Shown here piece after piece: positions 1 through 10,801 of a stretch of 64,000 nt of DNA. A model generated the notes under the pieces. It ran no database searches and had not been told where the DNA came from. It worked only from the letters and a program-made list of their open reading frames with translations. The translations under genes and the position numbers were made by a program. The DNA is from Nymphaea colorata (taxonomy: Eukaryota > Streptophyta > Magnoliopsida > Nymphaeales > Nymphaeaceae), in assembly GCF_008831285.2 (NCBI RefSeq), contig NC_045144.1, positions 19,793,716-19,857,715 on the forward strand, in the 5' to 3' direction. How positions within the stretch are numbered: the first letter of the stretch is position 1; every line of letters begins with the position of its first letter.

Positions 1-236
1 ACTCCATAATCCAAACTTCCATATATCACTAATGATCGAAAAGGAAGAGCCGAAGAGGAAAACAAGAAGCCACATAAAACACCGTTAATATGCACAAAAG
101 ATGCTTAAATTACAGCGAATCAAGAACAGAGAAAAAGCAAAACGCAAAGAAACAAATCCAACAACCAAAAGCTTCACGGCGACAAACCAAATAAGACCAA
201 TCATGAACAACCAGACGGGAACCAGAAAAACGAAAC

Positions 237-684
237 CTTCTTATCGACGAAGCACAGAAGGTCGTCGGGGACTCCTTTCAACCTCTGGTAAACAGGTCCG
301 ACAACCATCTTCACGGTGCCCTCGACGGCTTCGACGCCGGACCTCAGCGGCCCAGAATTCTCCTTGGCCTGCCCATACAAGGCCGAGACGCACGCCAGGG
401 CTCTGATCGCCGCCACGCGGAAGAACCCCAAGTGCTTGAGATTGCCTTCCCGATTCTCCTGCAAAACCACCGAGAACCCTTAATCCACCAAACGGAGAAA
501 TGGAAGGAAAGAAGAAAGGAACAAAAATCAACCGATCCTGGAAACAGGATAATCCAGAATATGAAGACCGAAAACCCATTTTCCCTCTCCTATTTCTCGA
601 TCAAACATTCATATCTCAAAAAGCCATCGAAAAGAAGAAGGAAGAGGGAAAACAAGGTTTCCTGCTTACCTGATCCGTGGCCAT
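237..684 (-). CDS. REF/SRPP-family (rubber elongation factor / small rubber particle-like, stress-related) protein, 5' part
   Basis: Two exons are visible. Exon 1 is 684-670 (ATG plus four codons, then donor GTAAGC). Exon 2 is 458-237, after a TTTTGCAG acceptor, ending AAGAAG before a GTTTCG donor. Joined they give 79 codons in phase 0. The protein has the family core: LKHLGFFRVAAI, then a stretch with AKENSGPL and GVEAVEGTVKMVVGPVY, then LLCFVDKK. REF/SRPP proteins coat lipid droplets or rubber particles and are linked to stress tolerance; function here is inferred from family membership. The next exon is not found in positions 1-236, so the rest of the gene lies beyond the left edge. The ATG at 684 is preferred over the in-frame ATG at 470, because the latter lies in the intron just before the acceptor. 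The upstream stretch to about 1060 is GC/CT-rich, as expected for a 5' leader and promoter. Confidence 0.88.
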
Positions 685-2105
685 GATCGACCAAACAATT
701 CTCCCTTCCCTGCTTCTTAGCTTCTCCCCCTACGTTTCCTCTCCCTGTCTACCTCCGTCTCTATTTTTCTCTCTGATTTCTATGGGCTGCTGGCACTAGA
801 AGTTAGAAGGAAGAAGGCGTTCTGGAGACTTCTTCGTCCTTTCGGTGGGAGGAAGAACTTTCGATCCTGACCGTCCGCCTCAACTCTTAGATCGATTTTC
901 GGTTCGGGTGCGACCAGGAATCTCGTAACGTGGCAGAATCTTAGAGCGACCGGCACGTGGTGGCGCAGATTCCCTTGCAGAAGGCCGAGACGAGACGAAC
1001 GAGCCGACAGACAAGATCCGCTCGGGTGTCCGAGACGCGAGCCGGTGAAACCTGGGACTTTTTTTAACTTGATTAGTTCTTTACATACGAAAATAAATTT
1101 TTACAGCATCATAATGTTAAAATGTAGTTGGCAACCATATTTTGTCTTAAAAAATTAATTTTATAAGTAACGTTTTATGAATTCTTAATTAAGTTAGTCA
1201 AATTAATTCTTATGTTTAATTGATCTACATGTTCTGTATCTCTATGTGTATCCATTCAACTATCCTGTTGTTAGTGTTGTGGTTGGAATGTTTTCAATCT
1301 ACATATGCAAAAAATTACAAATCTTCTACGTGTAAAACCAAAAATTATACATATCATAATTTTGACAAATTTATGGTTCTGACTATTTTACAAATCAGTG
1401 GACTCTTGGATGTTGTTGGATGGTAAAATATTTGAAAATTATACCGAAAATATATTATAACAAACACATTAGCAACTAATGATGTTTTTGTATTCTTTTG
1501 TACTGGTTTATTGAACATTTGGCTGCAGTTTTTAAATTTTAGTTATCCGGTGATATCTGACATATATATATATATTGAAAATTAAAGTAACTTTCCAAAA
1601 TATCATGATTTTTCAACAAAAGTTACTGATTAAGAGCTGAAAATTTTGGTTTTAAAACAACAAGACAATCGATTGTCAGGCAATGTTAGGACACTTACAT
1701 ATATCACAAAGTAAATATTAGAAGACCTTAGTGTAAAAGGAAGGAAATTTGAAGGGCTGGTGTGGGCAGTTGCCCACACCAGTCTATGTGCTCCGCCACT
1801 GGTGATGATAGCAGGAGGCGATGAGGATTTTATATTTATGTAAACGTTTGGAAGGTTAATTAAAGGGCACGGTAATGGGGACGCAGAATCCAGGTTTTTC
1901 AACAGACTGAGGAAGGTGCAGTGCACTTATTTTCTCTTCTGTAGATTCGTCATCACATTACTCCGACTCTTATTTGCCTGAGCTAAAGTTAAGGTGCATA
2001 ATGGAAAGTTGCTGTATGCGTCGTCAGGTTCCCTGGACTCACAGATACACATGTTGTTGGACTTATCAAACAAGGCCAAATGAACAGATTACAAGTACTA
2101 AGTTG

Positions 2106-2106
<1 letters not shown>

Positions 2107-2175
<69 letters not shown>
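2107..2175. repeat. (TA)n microsatellite
   Basis: About 34 TA units without interruption. A second TA tract lies at 2351-2391. Both open frames over this stretch are repeat artefacts (Tyr-Ile repeats). Confidence 0.95.
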
Positions 2176-2181
<6 letters not shown>

Positions 2182-2349
2182 TTTTTGTAGAACTAATATT
2201 TAAAAATTTGTTACCATCAGTAAACCTGTCACAGTACCAAAAACTTTGGCTTATACTATTTTCTAGCAACAAATTTTTAAATTTTAACCATTTGGAATAT
2301 CTAACATTCTCCAACAACATTGAATTATCATTTTTTTTCTCTTCCTTTG

Positions 2350-2394
<45 letters not shown>

Positions 2395-3459
2395 AGAAGT
2401 TTTTTCTCTTTGAATCCACCAATGCTAAGGCGGCAAAATTTTTGTACAAAGAAAAATAAAAAGAAAACTTTTGGAAGGAAAGAGGGTAAGGGAAAACTTG
2501 AAAATGCGGAAGTTCAAGCAGTTGTTACAATGTAAAGTTTAGTTGTTACAATCTAAAGTTTACATACATGTTATAAAATATGTGGACTAATACAAAAAGT
2601 GTGCATATTGATTACGGGCTATGTGCGATTAACTTCATTAACAGTTCATAAAGTATCTCGTTTGGAATTATTTCATAGAAGTTACGAACTACCTGCTTGT
2701 ATTGTTGTGAATATGTGCTGAAATATTAACTGTCAAACTTTCAGTCTTTTGATTTTGATTTCTCTCTTTTGATAGTTGCTAATTTAATACGGTTTAGTAG
2801 TCTTATCCATCTATATTTATATATCCAGTTTAGTAGTCATATCTATATATTATTACATATAAAGTTTTTTTATCAAAAAAAGTTTAATTAAAGTGTGCAT
2901 TTAAAATGGTCAGTTTGACATAATTCAGCTGCGCGCATTCAATGTGGTTCAATGTGCTGTGTCTGAGAAGCACCAACAGGAGTGTTGATATGGGTGCGTG
3001 CGATACGACCCATTTAAAGGTCAGGAATAATGAGAATTGTATGTATGACATGATCTATACTTGCGAAAGTATAGATCTCTTATAGTTAAGAGCGGCACGC
3101 ACGGCCAACACAGGTGCACCAGCTCATGTCACATCGGGTTTATTATCATTATGGAATTGCAGGATAAATGTGAACCGAGACTCAGAGTCAGAAGAAACAG
3201 GGTATTAAATCGCCTTTGACGAACACTTAACAGTGAACACTAGCAAGGCAGAGTGATCAGATCAACACAACAGAACAACATCAAGATACACAAGTTAGTA
3301 AACTTAGCATCCCAAACTACTGAACATTTCCCCATCTTTGCACAAAGTGGCATTGATTCACCAAAGAATTGCAGCCACAGTGGATCCTCAAGACATGCTT
3401 TCACTCGCTGTCCATTTTCCATTGAATATCTGCAGCTGAACCCGCTTTTGCTTTATTTT

Positions 3460-3460
<1 letters not shown>

Positions 3461-3492
<32 letters not shown>

Positions 3493-3498
3493 TATACA

Positions 3499-3533
<35 letters not shown>
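3461..3533. repeat. Compound (ACAT)n/(TA)n microsatellite
   Basis: Several CATA/TACA tetranucleotide units grade into a TA tract ending near 3533. Confidence 0.9.
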
Positions 3534-3536
<3 letters not shown>

Positions 3537-4255
3537 CACAAAAAGTTAGATGTATAGTATAAGCCACATGGAATATTCAAGGAAAAGTTATAGTTCCAGG
3601 CTTAGAGTTCAAAGCAGACGTTTACACTGCCGAAAGTGGAACTCATATCGAGAGAACATCCAAGAAGCAACTTCATAGACAATCCCAAAGAAACTATAGA
3701 TTTAAAGTGATTGTAAAAGGATCAAACTATTTCTCTGCAGAATGAAACTTTTTACAGGAATCAAGAATTCAAGCTCATAAACATAAATATAGCCGCAGGA
3801 AGGCAGACATTTGATAATAACGTTGAGAGACAATGCCCTGGCAGTTAGAAATCAACATGGTTCAAGAACACCAGAGGCTCGACCACACAATGTAGAGATA
3901 CTCTGCTCATATAAACAAAGTTAACAGAAGTAATTCACTTTTTCATTGTAAATGTCACTCAAGATAATACAAAATGGTCCAAGAAAGGGTGGAGTAATTC
4001 TTTTTGCAGTCACCATGACATATTCAAGAGCCTTTTCATAAGAAAGGCAATGAAACACCGACCTCTTTCTGTAGACATTATAGCAGAGCCAAGTTTCCCC
4101 ATCCATGGGGAATGGAAAGGAACACTGACTATCACCCCAAAATTCTAACCCCAACCAACAATCTCTTATAGGAGAATGACTGAGACACAGGCAACTGACA
4201 ATCCCACAAAGTAAGGTTCAAGGAACAAATATTACAAGGAGAAAGGGAAAGAGCC

Positions 4256-5838
4256 TTAGCAGCAGGAAGACTTGAAGTTTTTCTCCTCATACACGTCCTT
4301 CTGGCTATCAACAAGATTCACCCTGTTCATTGACAGTTCTTTCTTGTATACTTCAGAATTCAGGACCTTTCTGCTCACACCATTGTAGATTTCCTTTATC
4401 ACAACCTCAAAAGCTGCTTTGACATTTGTGGAGTCCAATGCGGAGGTCTCCATGAAGAACAACCCTTCTTTCTCGGCAAACTCCTTTGCTTCTTCCACGC
4501 TGACATCCCTTAAGCTCTCCTGATCACACTTGTTGCCGACCAACAATTTTGCCATGGTGACATCTGAATGAGCTGCATTTTCACCAGAAGAAAATAAAGT
4601 AAACAAGGGTCCTCAAAAAGATGGAAGATGAAAAAGCAGAAGCCAAAAAGGAGAAACACACTGAAAAGCAAAAGATTCAGATAAACCAATGGGATCGGGT
4701 TTTAAGCTTCCCATCATTGCCAAAGGCCTTGCAACTCAAGACACACCCATCACCATGAACAAAATTTGATCAATACTCCATGGTATTCTGTTTCAGAAAA
4801 ATTTCCTTAAAGATCTCAAGGAAAAGCAGACACTCAACTGTTGCAAAAGAGACATTATCTCAGAATACAAATTTGACCACGAATACAACTTTTACCCCTT
4901 CGAATGAGATTGAAATAAATTAACCCTTTAATTGCTAAAAGAATTAAAAGAAGCTTTTGCAGATGTTGAAAGAGATGGCACAAAGATCAAATTCCTTAAT
5001 CCGCTTCCTATAACAAGACACTCAACTGTTGCAAAAGAGACATTATCTCAGAATCCAAATTTGACCACGAATACAACTTTTACCCCGACGAATGAGATTG
5101 AAATAAATTAACCCTTTAATTGCTAAAAGAATTAAAAGAAGCTTTTGCAGATGTTGAAAGAGATGGCGCAAAGATCAAATTCCTTAATCCGCTTCCTATA
5201 ACAAAACCAACAAACAAAATTGTTCGATGTATTTTACACCAAAGCGAAACAGAACAGATCAAAGGAATTAGAGACCAACACAGACCAACTCCCATATAAA
5301 TCGTGCAGACCAACTTTTTACTGGTCCTGGTTATTGTAGCAATTTCTATAGGAAGCCACAAATTAACTCCAAAAACTAGAGAATAAAACCATTAAGAAAA
5401 TACCAAAAAAAAGGATTAGAAAAAAGAAAGTAAAAAAAAAATTACCGATGAGAAAGAAAGGAAATGCAGAGAAACTCAAAATAATGAGAAGGGGCGAGGA
5501 AGAAGCATACTCTTCAGCTCCTCGAGCCACCTATCGATGTTCTCGAAGGTGCTCCGGCGGGTGATGTCGTAAACGATGAGAGCACCGACGGCACCCCTGT
5601 AGTAGGCGGAGGTGACGGCCCTGAACCTCTCCTGTCCGGCGGTGTCCCAGATTTGGGCCTTCACCTCCCTCCCCTCAATCTCCATGCTCTGCGTCTGGAA
5701 CTCCACCCCGATGGTCGCCTTCGAATTCTGATTAAACTCGTTCCTCGCGAACCTCGACAGTAGGTTCGACTTCCCCACCGCCGAATCCCCTATGATCACT
5801 ATCTTGAACAGGTAGTTCTCCCCTTCGTCGTCCTCCAT
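4256..5838 (-). CDS. RABA5: RABA5-type (Rab11-like) small GTPase
   Basis: Exon 1 is 5838-5511 and exon 2 is 4572-4256. The intron has donor GTATGC and acceptor TGCAG, and the split Thr codon restores the frame to 214 residues, the usual RabA size. All GTPase motifs are present: P-loop GDSAVGKS (residues 17-24), switch I with [10 protein letters not shown], switch [13 protein letters not shown] and ETSAL. The protein ends SSCC, a double-cysteine geranylgeranylation site for membrane anchoring. RabA proteins are the plant Rab11 group acting at the trans-Golgi network and in polarised secretion. N-terminal and effector-region wording ([20 protein letters not shown]) fits Arabidopsis RABA5c best from memory; assignment within RABA5 is less certain than the family. 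The intron contains a tandem duplication (4828-5206). The 3' flank to about 3900 probably includes the 3' UTR. Confidence 0.95.
4828..5206. repeat. 188-bp tandem duplication inside the RABA5 intron
   Basis: The stretch starting AGACACTCAACTGTTGC at 4828 is repeated from 5016 with only a handful of mismatches, including ATACAAA/ATCCAAA and CCCCTTCG/CCCCGACG. The near identity implies a recent event. It lies wholly within the intron and does not touch splice sites. Confidence 0.92.
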
Positions 5839-8796
5839 CTTCCTCCCTCTCTCTCACAAGTGCAGCTCAGTCAGACACCAACATTGCCTGAGTTTCCACT
5901 TTTAAGCTGCCGCCATCCGTTCTTGCTTCCTTCACTTTCCTTGTTTACACGATGGTTGCTTCTAAACTCTATAGGCAGAGAGAGCCTGAGAATCTTCAAA
6001 ATCTGAGGACAAAAAGAGAAGGGAGTCCAGAGAATCCTCAAAATTTAGAGCCAAGAAGAGAAAGAAGGTAGTCTCTTCGGAGGAGAGAAAAACAAGGAAA
6101 GAACCACCAGCAAACGCAAAGATTTCTTGGGTTTCGTGGAATAATGGCGGGCATTAACAAACAGGGAGGAGACCGGAGACGTCCCAAGGAAGATGACCTC
6201 CTGGGATTGTATGAAGTGGCGGGTCGAAGCGGCGAGCAACAACCACGCAGATAGAGAGAGAGAGAGAGAAAAGGAGGCGGACAGGGGTGTAATAAAGGAT
6301 TTTGTCGGGTGGCGGCCTGAATTTTCGGCGCATGCGAAGGATCCTTCGGGTAAAAAGAGGGAAATCTTTAAACGCCCGGATTTTTATACTTATATACAAA
6401 TGCCGTCATTTTTCTCGTCAACAGTATCTTATGATCCACATTTCTATTTTCGACCTTAATTTTCTTTATTTCTTTCCACGCTCACACTCTCTCTAAATAG
6501 TTGATGAAATAACACATTGACTGCCATTGATTCAGTTGAATTAGACTTCTTTTATTATTTATTTTAAAATAAATAATATACTAATTTGAATGATCAAAAA
6601 ATGGAAAAATAAAAAGAATTTGACAAGATTCGTGTTTGCTTGTCTCATTTGCGTGAGGGGGACCTACGAATCGTTTCATTTTGGCGACGGGAGAATATTG
6701 CTTCATAGGTTTCCAAGTAGGGAGAATGTTTTCTAGTGAAAGTTTGTCATTTCTATTGTATCATGTTCAATATGGGGCCGGCGTGAAGAGCTAGTTTAAT
6801 AGGTGCAACACGCAGAAAAGACATACTATTCTGTGTTATTTTGCGTGTTACATGATTGCTATTGTTAGAGGAGCTCTCTAGGGGCGTGTTTGATGGAGAG
6901 AACAATTAAAGACATATTTTTTTTATAATGTATGATTCAGGAAAACCATGTACTTGTTTTAAGAAATATCGATATAATTATCTTAAGTGTTTGAGTACTT
7001 AAAATAAGAACAATTATAATCGTCTCACGTTTGCTAAAAAAAAACAGAAAAAAGAAATAGATCATCCCTCCTGGAAACGTGTTTGAAAGGCACAATATTC
7101 TTCTTACAAGCATTCACCTAAGGGTTTGATGAGGTTAGTATTGTGGAATTCTAAAATTAAAATTATCATTTTTTATGTCCTGAAACTGTGTTATAAAAAA
7201 AAAAATTGATTCTGAAATCATAGACTGATTCTCTAATCAAAATTCTGGAATTGTGATTTTACCTTAAAGTGTGGAATTCGAAAATTTTAGAATTTTTTCA
7301 TCTCTTTTTAGGACGCATGTTATGACGGATTTAATTTATCAATTATAAAATTTTAATTGGTGTTTATCCATTTACACCATTTTAAATTTTAGAATCATAA
7401 TTTCAAACTATCAAACACAACGACAAACTAGAACCAGGATATTAAAATTCCAATTTCAAGTGGAATTTTGTTTTTAAAATTTTTATTATAGAATCAAAAT
7501 TCAAGGCCATCAAACGCCTCCTTAATATATTTAGTTGCCTAGATCTAACTCACTTATAACCTTATAAACAGCTATTTTTACAGTGTGTACGGGTAGAACA
7601 ACTGATTGCTTCGAGTAGCCTGAACTCTGCTGGGTTAATATAAAAAATATTTATTTAACATAAAATAAAACTTTTTGAATATAAAATATATTTTTAATAA
7701 TAAAATATATTATTACTAAAATAAAAATAATACTAAATACTTATCAAGCGGAATCGAGCCCCATCGGCTCTGGTCCAGGTCGGTTTTTTCATCCTCGAAC
7801 CTAGGCCCTATCAGGTCGGGTACCCGGCTTGATGCCACCTCTATTTATAACTTCATTCTTTGAGATATATATGGACTCGATTTTTGCTAACAACTAACAA
7901 AGTATAGTCAATTTGTAGTGAGTGGGAGGGAATTCCACCAGCAAAGCTAGTGAGAGGCCGAAGCTTTTTTGAGTGTTCTCTAAGTGTGAAGATGATTTAG
8001 CATATGCGTAGTCCTATGATACGCTCTTCAATTTGAAGTGTCACATATCACTGTTTACGACTCAAAAGAACAGCACCCACACGAATCAAACTGACAAGAT
8101 GTCAACAATACACCACTCAAGCCGACCAACTATGCTATGCCTATCGAAACAATTATGTTTAACATGCGATAGAGGAGAGCATTTTTGTCATTTAAAACGA
8201 AAAGTTATTTTTCATGTTTTCACTTCTATCCTTCTAAAAATAAAATCGTTAAAAATATTTTAGTCATTTTAATAAATAACCTGCTCCTGCAAAAGACTAC
8301 CAAGTAAAAACAATAACCATAACATTTTCCTCCTTTTAAAGTGCACAAGAACTGCTCACTCAAAAAATGGAGTCACGTGAGATGCAAAGTCAAGTACGTT
8401 TTGAGATGTATACGTCAATCTTAAAAGCCTTTTGGCAATTACCAGTAGAAATTTATCCCGTATCAAACAGTGAAAAATGTGAAGCCCATTATATGCGTTA
8501 AAATTAAATGACACTAAAGTGAATGGATTTTTATGTCAAACATGAACCAAATTTTATCGGAAAACTGCATTTTCCGCGGCTTCAAGTGAAGGACTCTTCA
8601 ATTTCAAAATTTTAGCTTTATAAAGAAGGTATCCGAGAATTGCTTTGCAAATAAATTTCAACGCCATATATAACAAACAGTATTGCTTTAAATCTCTTCC
8701 TAATTAATGCACTAATTATTCAGTATTTAGTCATCCAAATTGTGAGTAACTGGAGGATTTCTCCGTCCAAACATAGATAAAAAAAAATCTAAATAT

Positions 8797-8837
<41 letters not shown>

Positions 8838-10336
8838 CATATATATATATATATAAGATATTTAGATTTTTTATCTATGTTTGGATATATATATGAGAAA
8901 GAAATAGAGAATTTTACGAGTGTAGCCAAATCAACTTTACAAGTGAAGCGTTTTAAAAAAATGAGTTAAACAGGGGCCAAACTAGAAGTTTCTAGCTGAG
9001 AAGTGAATTTAAAGAAAAATAGTGGTGTAAAGCTTGTCGTTTAGACTCTATGTTACGTATATAACAAACATGTCAACGGGTCATTTTATACCGATTGTAT
9101 AATTTAAATTATTATTCTACAGAAAAATAGCAGACTATAGTATGTAACTAATTTAAAATTAGCTAGGTCGCACATTTATTCTAAAAAATATGGGCCTCGC
9201 ACTTTCGAATTTCTTAGGACTCACTTCTCATGATCCACGAAACATGAAGTTATTCTGATCATCCACTATGATCATTCACCTCTGGAAAAAAAATGTAGGG
9301 CGTGACAGCATCATCTCAATTTATCTGAAAAACAAAGGGACCATGATAAAAGCGTGACTGGTAAGCTTGCAATTTCATCAACACGGCATGTTTCCGACAC
9401 TCATTGGTAATGGGGTCAACATTTTCATAAAGATTGATCGAGTTGATGCAATTTGTGGGGAACTGGTAGGCGGTTAGTATCTATTTCGGATTTCAGGGTA
9501 ATAATTTTTTATGTTGAAAAAAAGAAGCATTAGTATGAAAATTGAAGCATAATTGGAGCGCCTTACCGAAGCACAAAAAAAATGCATATTCCTCCTACTC
9601 ATCTAATGGTATCATAAGCTTTGGTCCATAAATGCAGTAGTTATGTCATTTTATATAAGATGAGCATAGAGCCAGGCCGAGCCGAGTTGAGCTGAGCACT
9701 TGATCCTCAGCTTCAACTCACTGAGCTTTGCTCGAATTATCAGACAATCACAAGTTAAAAGACAATAAGTGTATAGAAGATGCATGAACAAGGAATACTT
9801 ACCCTAAGGGAAGGTAGCATACTGGAAGAGGTAAGGTGGTCCGGCTCTTCTAAGGACTCAGGTTAAAGTTTTGAAGTAGTCACTATCACGTCTCAGTGCG
9901 CTCTACTTCTTGGCGGGCACAAAAGGAGAAATAGACTCTTTTAAGAGCAGTAGAATGAACCACTCATTCTTAATTGTTTACTCATCCTTAAGGGTTTGAA
10001 GATAGTGCAACTTAATTAACTTATTATTTTTGTTGAAATTAAGATTAACAAGATTAATATGAGCACAATTTTGATTAGTCGGACAACCTATTTGCAGATG
10101 ACATGAGAAATTCATGATATACGAAAACTATTCAAGCAGTAACCCTTCAAAATTTTCATTTTCCAACATTTCTAGCAGATTTTACATTTCCGGTTTATTT
10201 TTAGCGATGAGGGCGATGACCACAAAGCAAACACACATACACAGAACTCAGACCACAGAAATTCAGGCGACTCTCCCTAATTTACAGTCCATGTTTGACT
10301 GCGACACCTTGCAGCACCCAACCCAAATTCGAGCAA
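5839..10336. other. Intergenic region, AT-rich, transposon debris
   Basis: It starts with a CT-rich leader upstream of RABA5 and then turns AT-rich. Transposon-like pieces include GGGGCGTGTTTGATGG near 6884, AAGGGTTTGATGAGG near 7121 and the inverted end CCATCAAACGCCTCC at 7508-7522, probably one or more degenerate foldback elements. An AGCCGAGCCGAGTTGAGCTGAG-type repeat (9668-9732) recurs at 30.7 and 32 kb. The hairpin at 8767-8884 is listed separately. No coding region was recognised. Confidence 0.55.
8767..8884. repeat. Short palindromic foldback element
   Basis: CCAAACATAGATAAAAAA at 8767 and following bases TCTAAATATCTTATATA are repeated as the exact reverse complement ending at 8884 (TTTTTTATCTATGTTTGG), apart from three extra A bases in the left arm. 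The loop is TA-rich. No clear target-site duplication was seen. Confidence 0.85.
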
Positions 10337-10348
10337 TCAAACGCGCCC
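10290..10348. mobile_element. Small foldback insertion at the 3' end of cystatin 1
   Basis: The ends are ATGTTTGACTGCG on the left and CGAGCAATCAAACGCGCCC on the right, an imperfect inverted pair of the plant GTGTTTGATTG type. A related, longer version sits at the same place behind cystatin 2 (13702-13812), so insertion preceded the gene duplication. The TGA stop of cystatin 1 (10337-10339) is within the right end. Confidence 0.55.
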
Positions 10349-10738
10349 TTGAGGAAGGACAGGCTCGAAGGACCGAAGAGTTTTGGGCTCACTAGGAACG
10401 ACCACCACAGAGACAACACACTCGTACACTTTGTGGAGGCCGGAACCGGTCTTGGCCTCCATGAGAAACCGGTAGCTCGTCATTCCCACCGCCCTGGTCG
10501 CCCACACCTGCCCTTCCAGCACTCTTACAAACACCAGCTTCGAAGTACCGGTGCCCTGCCCGTTGTGCTCCTTGGCCGCAAACTTGGCGGCGTCGATGAA
10601 CTCCGGCGACGTCCTGGCGCCGGCGACGTCCTTCCATGATCCGGGAGTAGGGGGAGTGTAGGAGGTGGCCATGGCTGCCATGAAGAAGAGGAAGAGGAAG
10701 AGGAAGAAGAAGGTGCTGGGTCGGAGCTGGGTAGCCAT
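10337..10738 (-). CDS. Secreted cystatin-like protein 1 (atypical phytocystatin)
   Basis: An intronless 133-residue frame. Residues 1 to about 25 are hydrophobic with a phenylalanine/leucine run, a signal peptide. The mature part starts with a Gly-Ser-Trp near the N-terminus. It carries AAKFAAKEHN, which matches the plant-specific cystatin helix ([LVI]-A-[RK]-F-A-x-x-E-H-N). Then come the beta strands LVFVRVLEGQVWATRAVGM, SYRFLMEAK, VYECVVSVVV and a closing LRSFEPV. Phytocystatins block papain-like cysteine proteases through a Gly near the N-terminus, a Q-x-V-x-G loop and a Pro-Trp loop. Here no clean Q-x-V-x-G is present and Pro-Trp is absent, so inhibitory power is doubtful. The C-terminal QGRV extension arises because the neighbouring copy's stop position is changed here and the frame continues into a foldback insertion. 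It is a tandem paralogue of the gene at 13812-14201. Confidence 0.85.
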   Translation of the reverse strand: MATQLRPSTFFFLFLFLFFMAAMATSYTPPTPGSWKDVAGARTSPEFIDAAKFAAKEHNGQGTGTSKLVFVRVLEGQVWATRAVGMTSYRFLMEAKTGSGLHKVYECVVSVVVVPSEPKTLRSFEPVLPQGRV

Positions 10739-10793
10739 GTCTGGTAGGGGTTCGGCTGCGTCGATGGCTGTTTCGGGCGATTGAAGCGGAGGC

Positions 10794-10801
10794 TATAAAT
10801 A
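10794..10801 (-). promoter_or_regulatory. TATA box of cystatin 1
   Basis: Read on the minus strand the site is CCTATTTATAG, about 55 bases upstream of the ATG. The paralogue has the same site at a similar distance. Confidence 0.6.

Larger units (their letters stand above)
685..3900. other. Intergenic region with microsatellites
   Basis: Positions 685-1060 are the GC-richer 5' flank of the REF/SRPP gene. After that the sequence turns AT-rich and no coding region is convincing. At 1757-1799 there is the right end of a small transposon of the CAGTGGCGGA family (GTGGGCAGTTGCCCACAC followed by CTCCGCCACTG); its left end was not found. Two TA tracts are listed separately. Open frames in this stretch run through the TA repeats or are short and unlike any known protein. 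Confidence 0.6.

Noticed and set aside
1974-2396. 140-residue frame (and the antisense 84-residue frame)
   Set aside because: Both are open only because TA repeats encode Tyr-Ile without stops.
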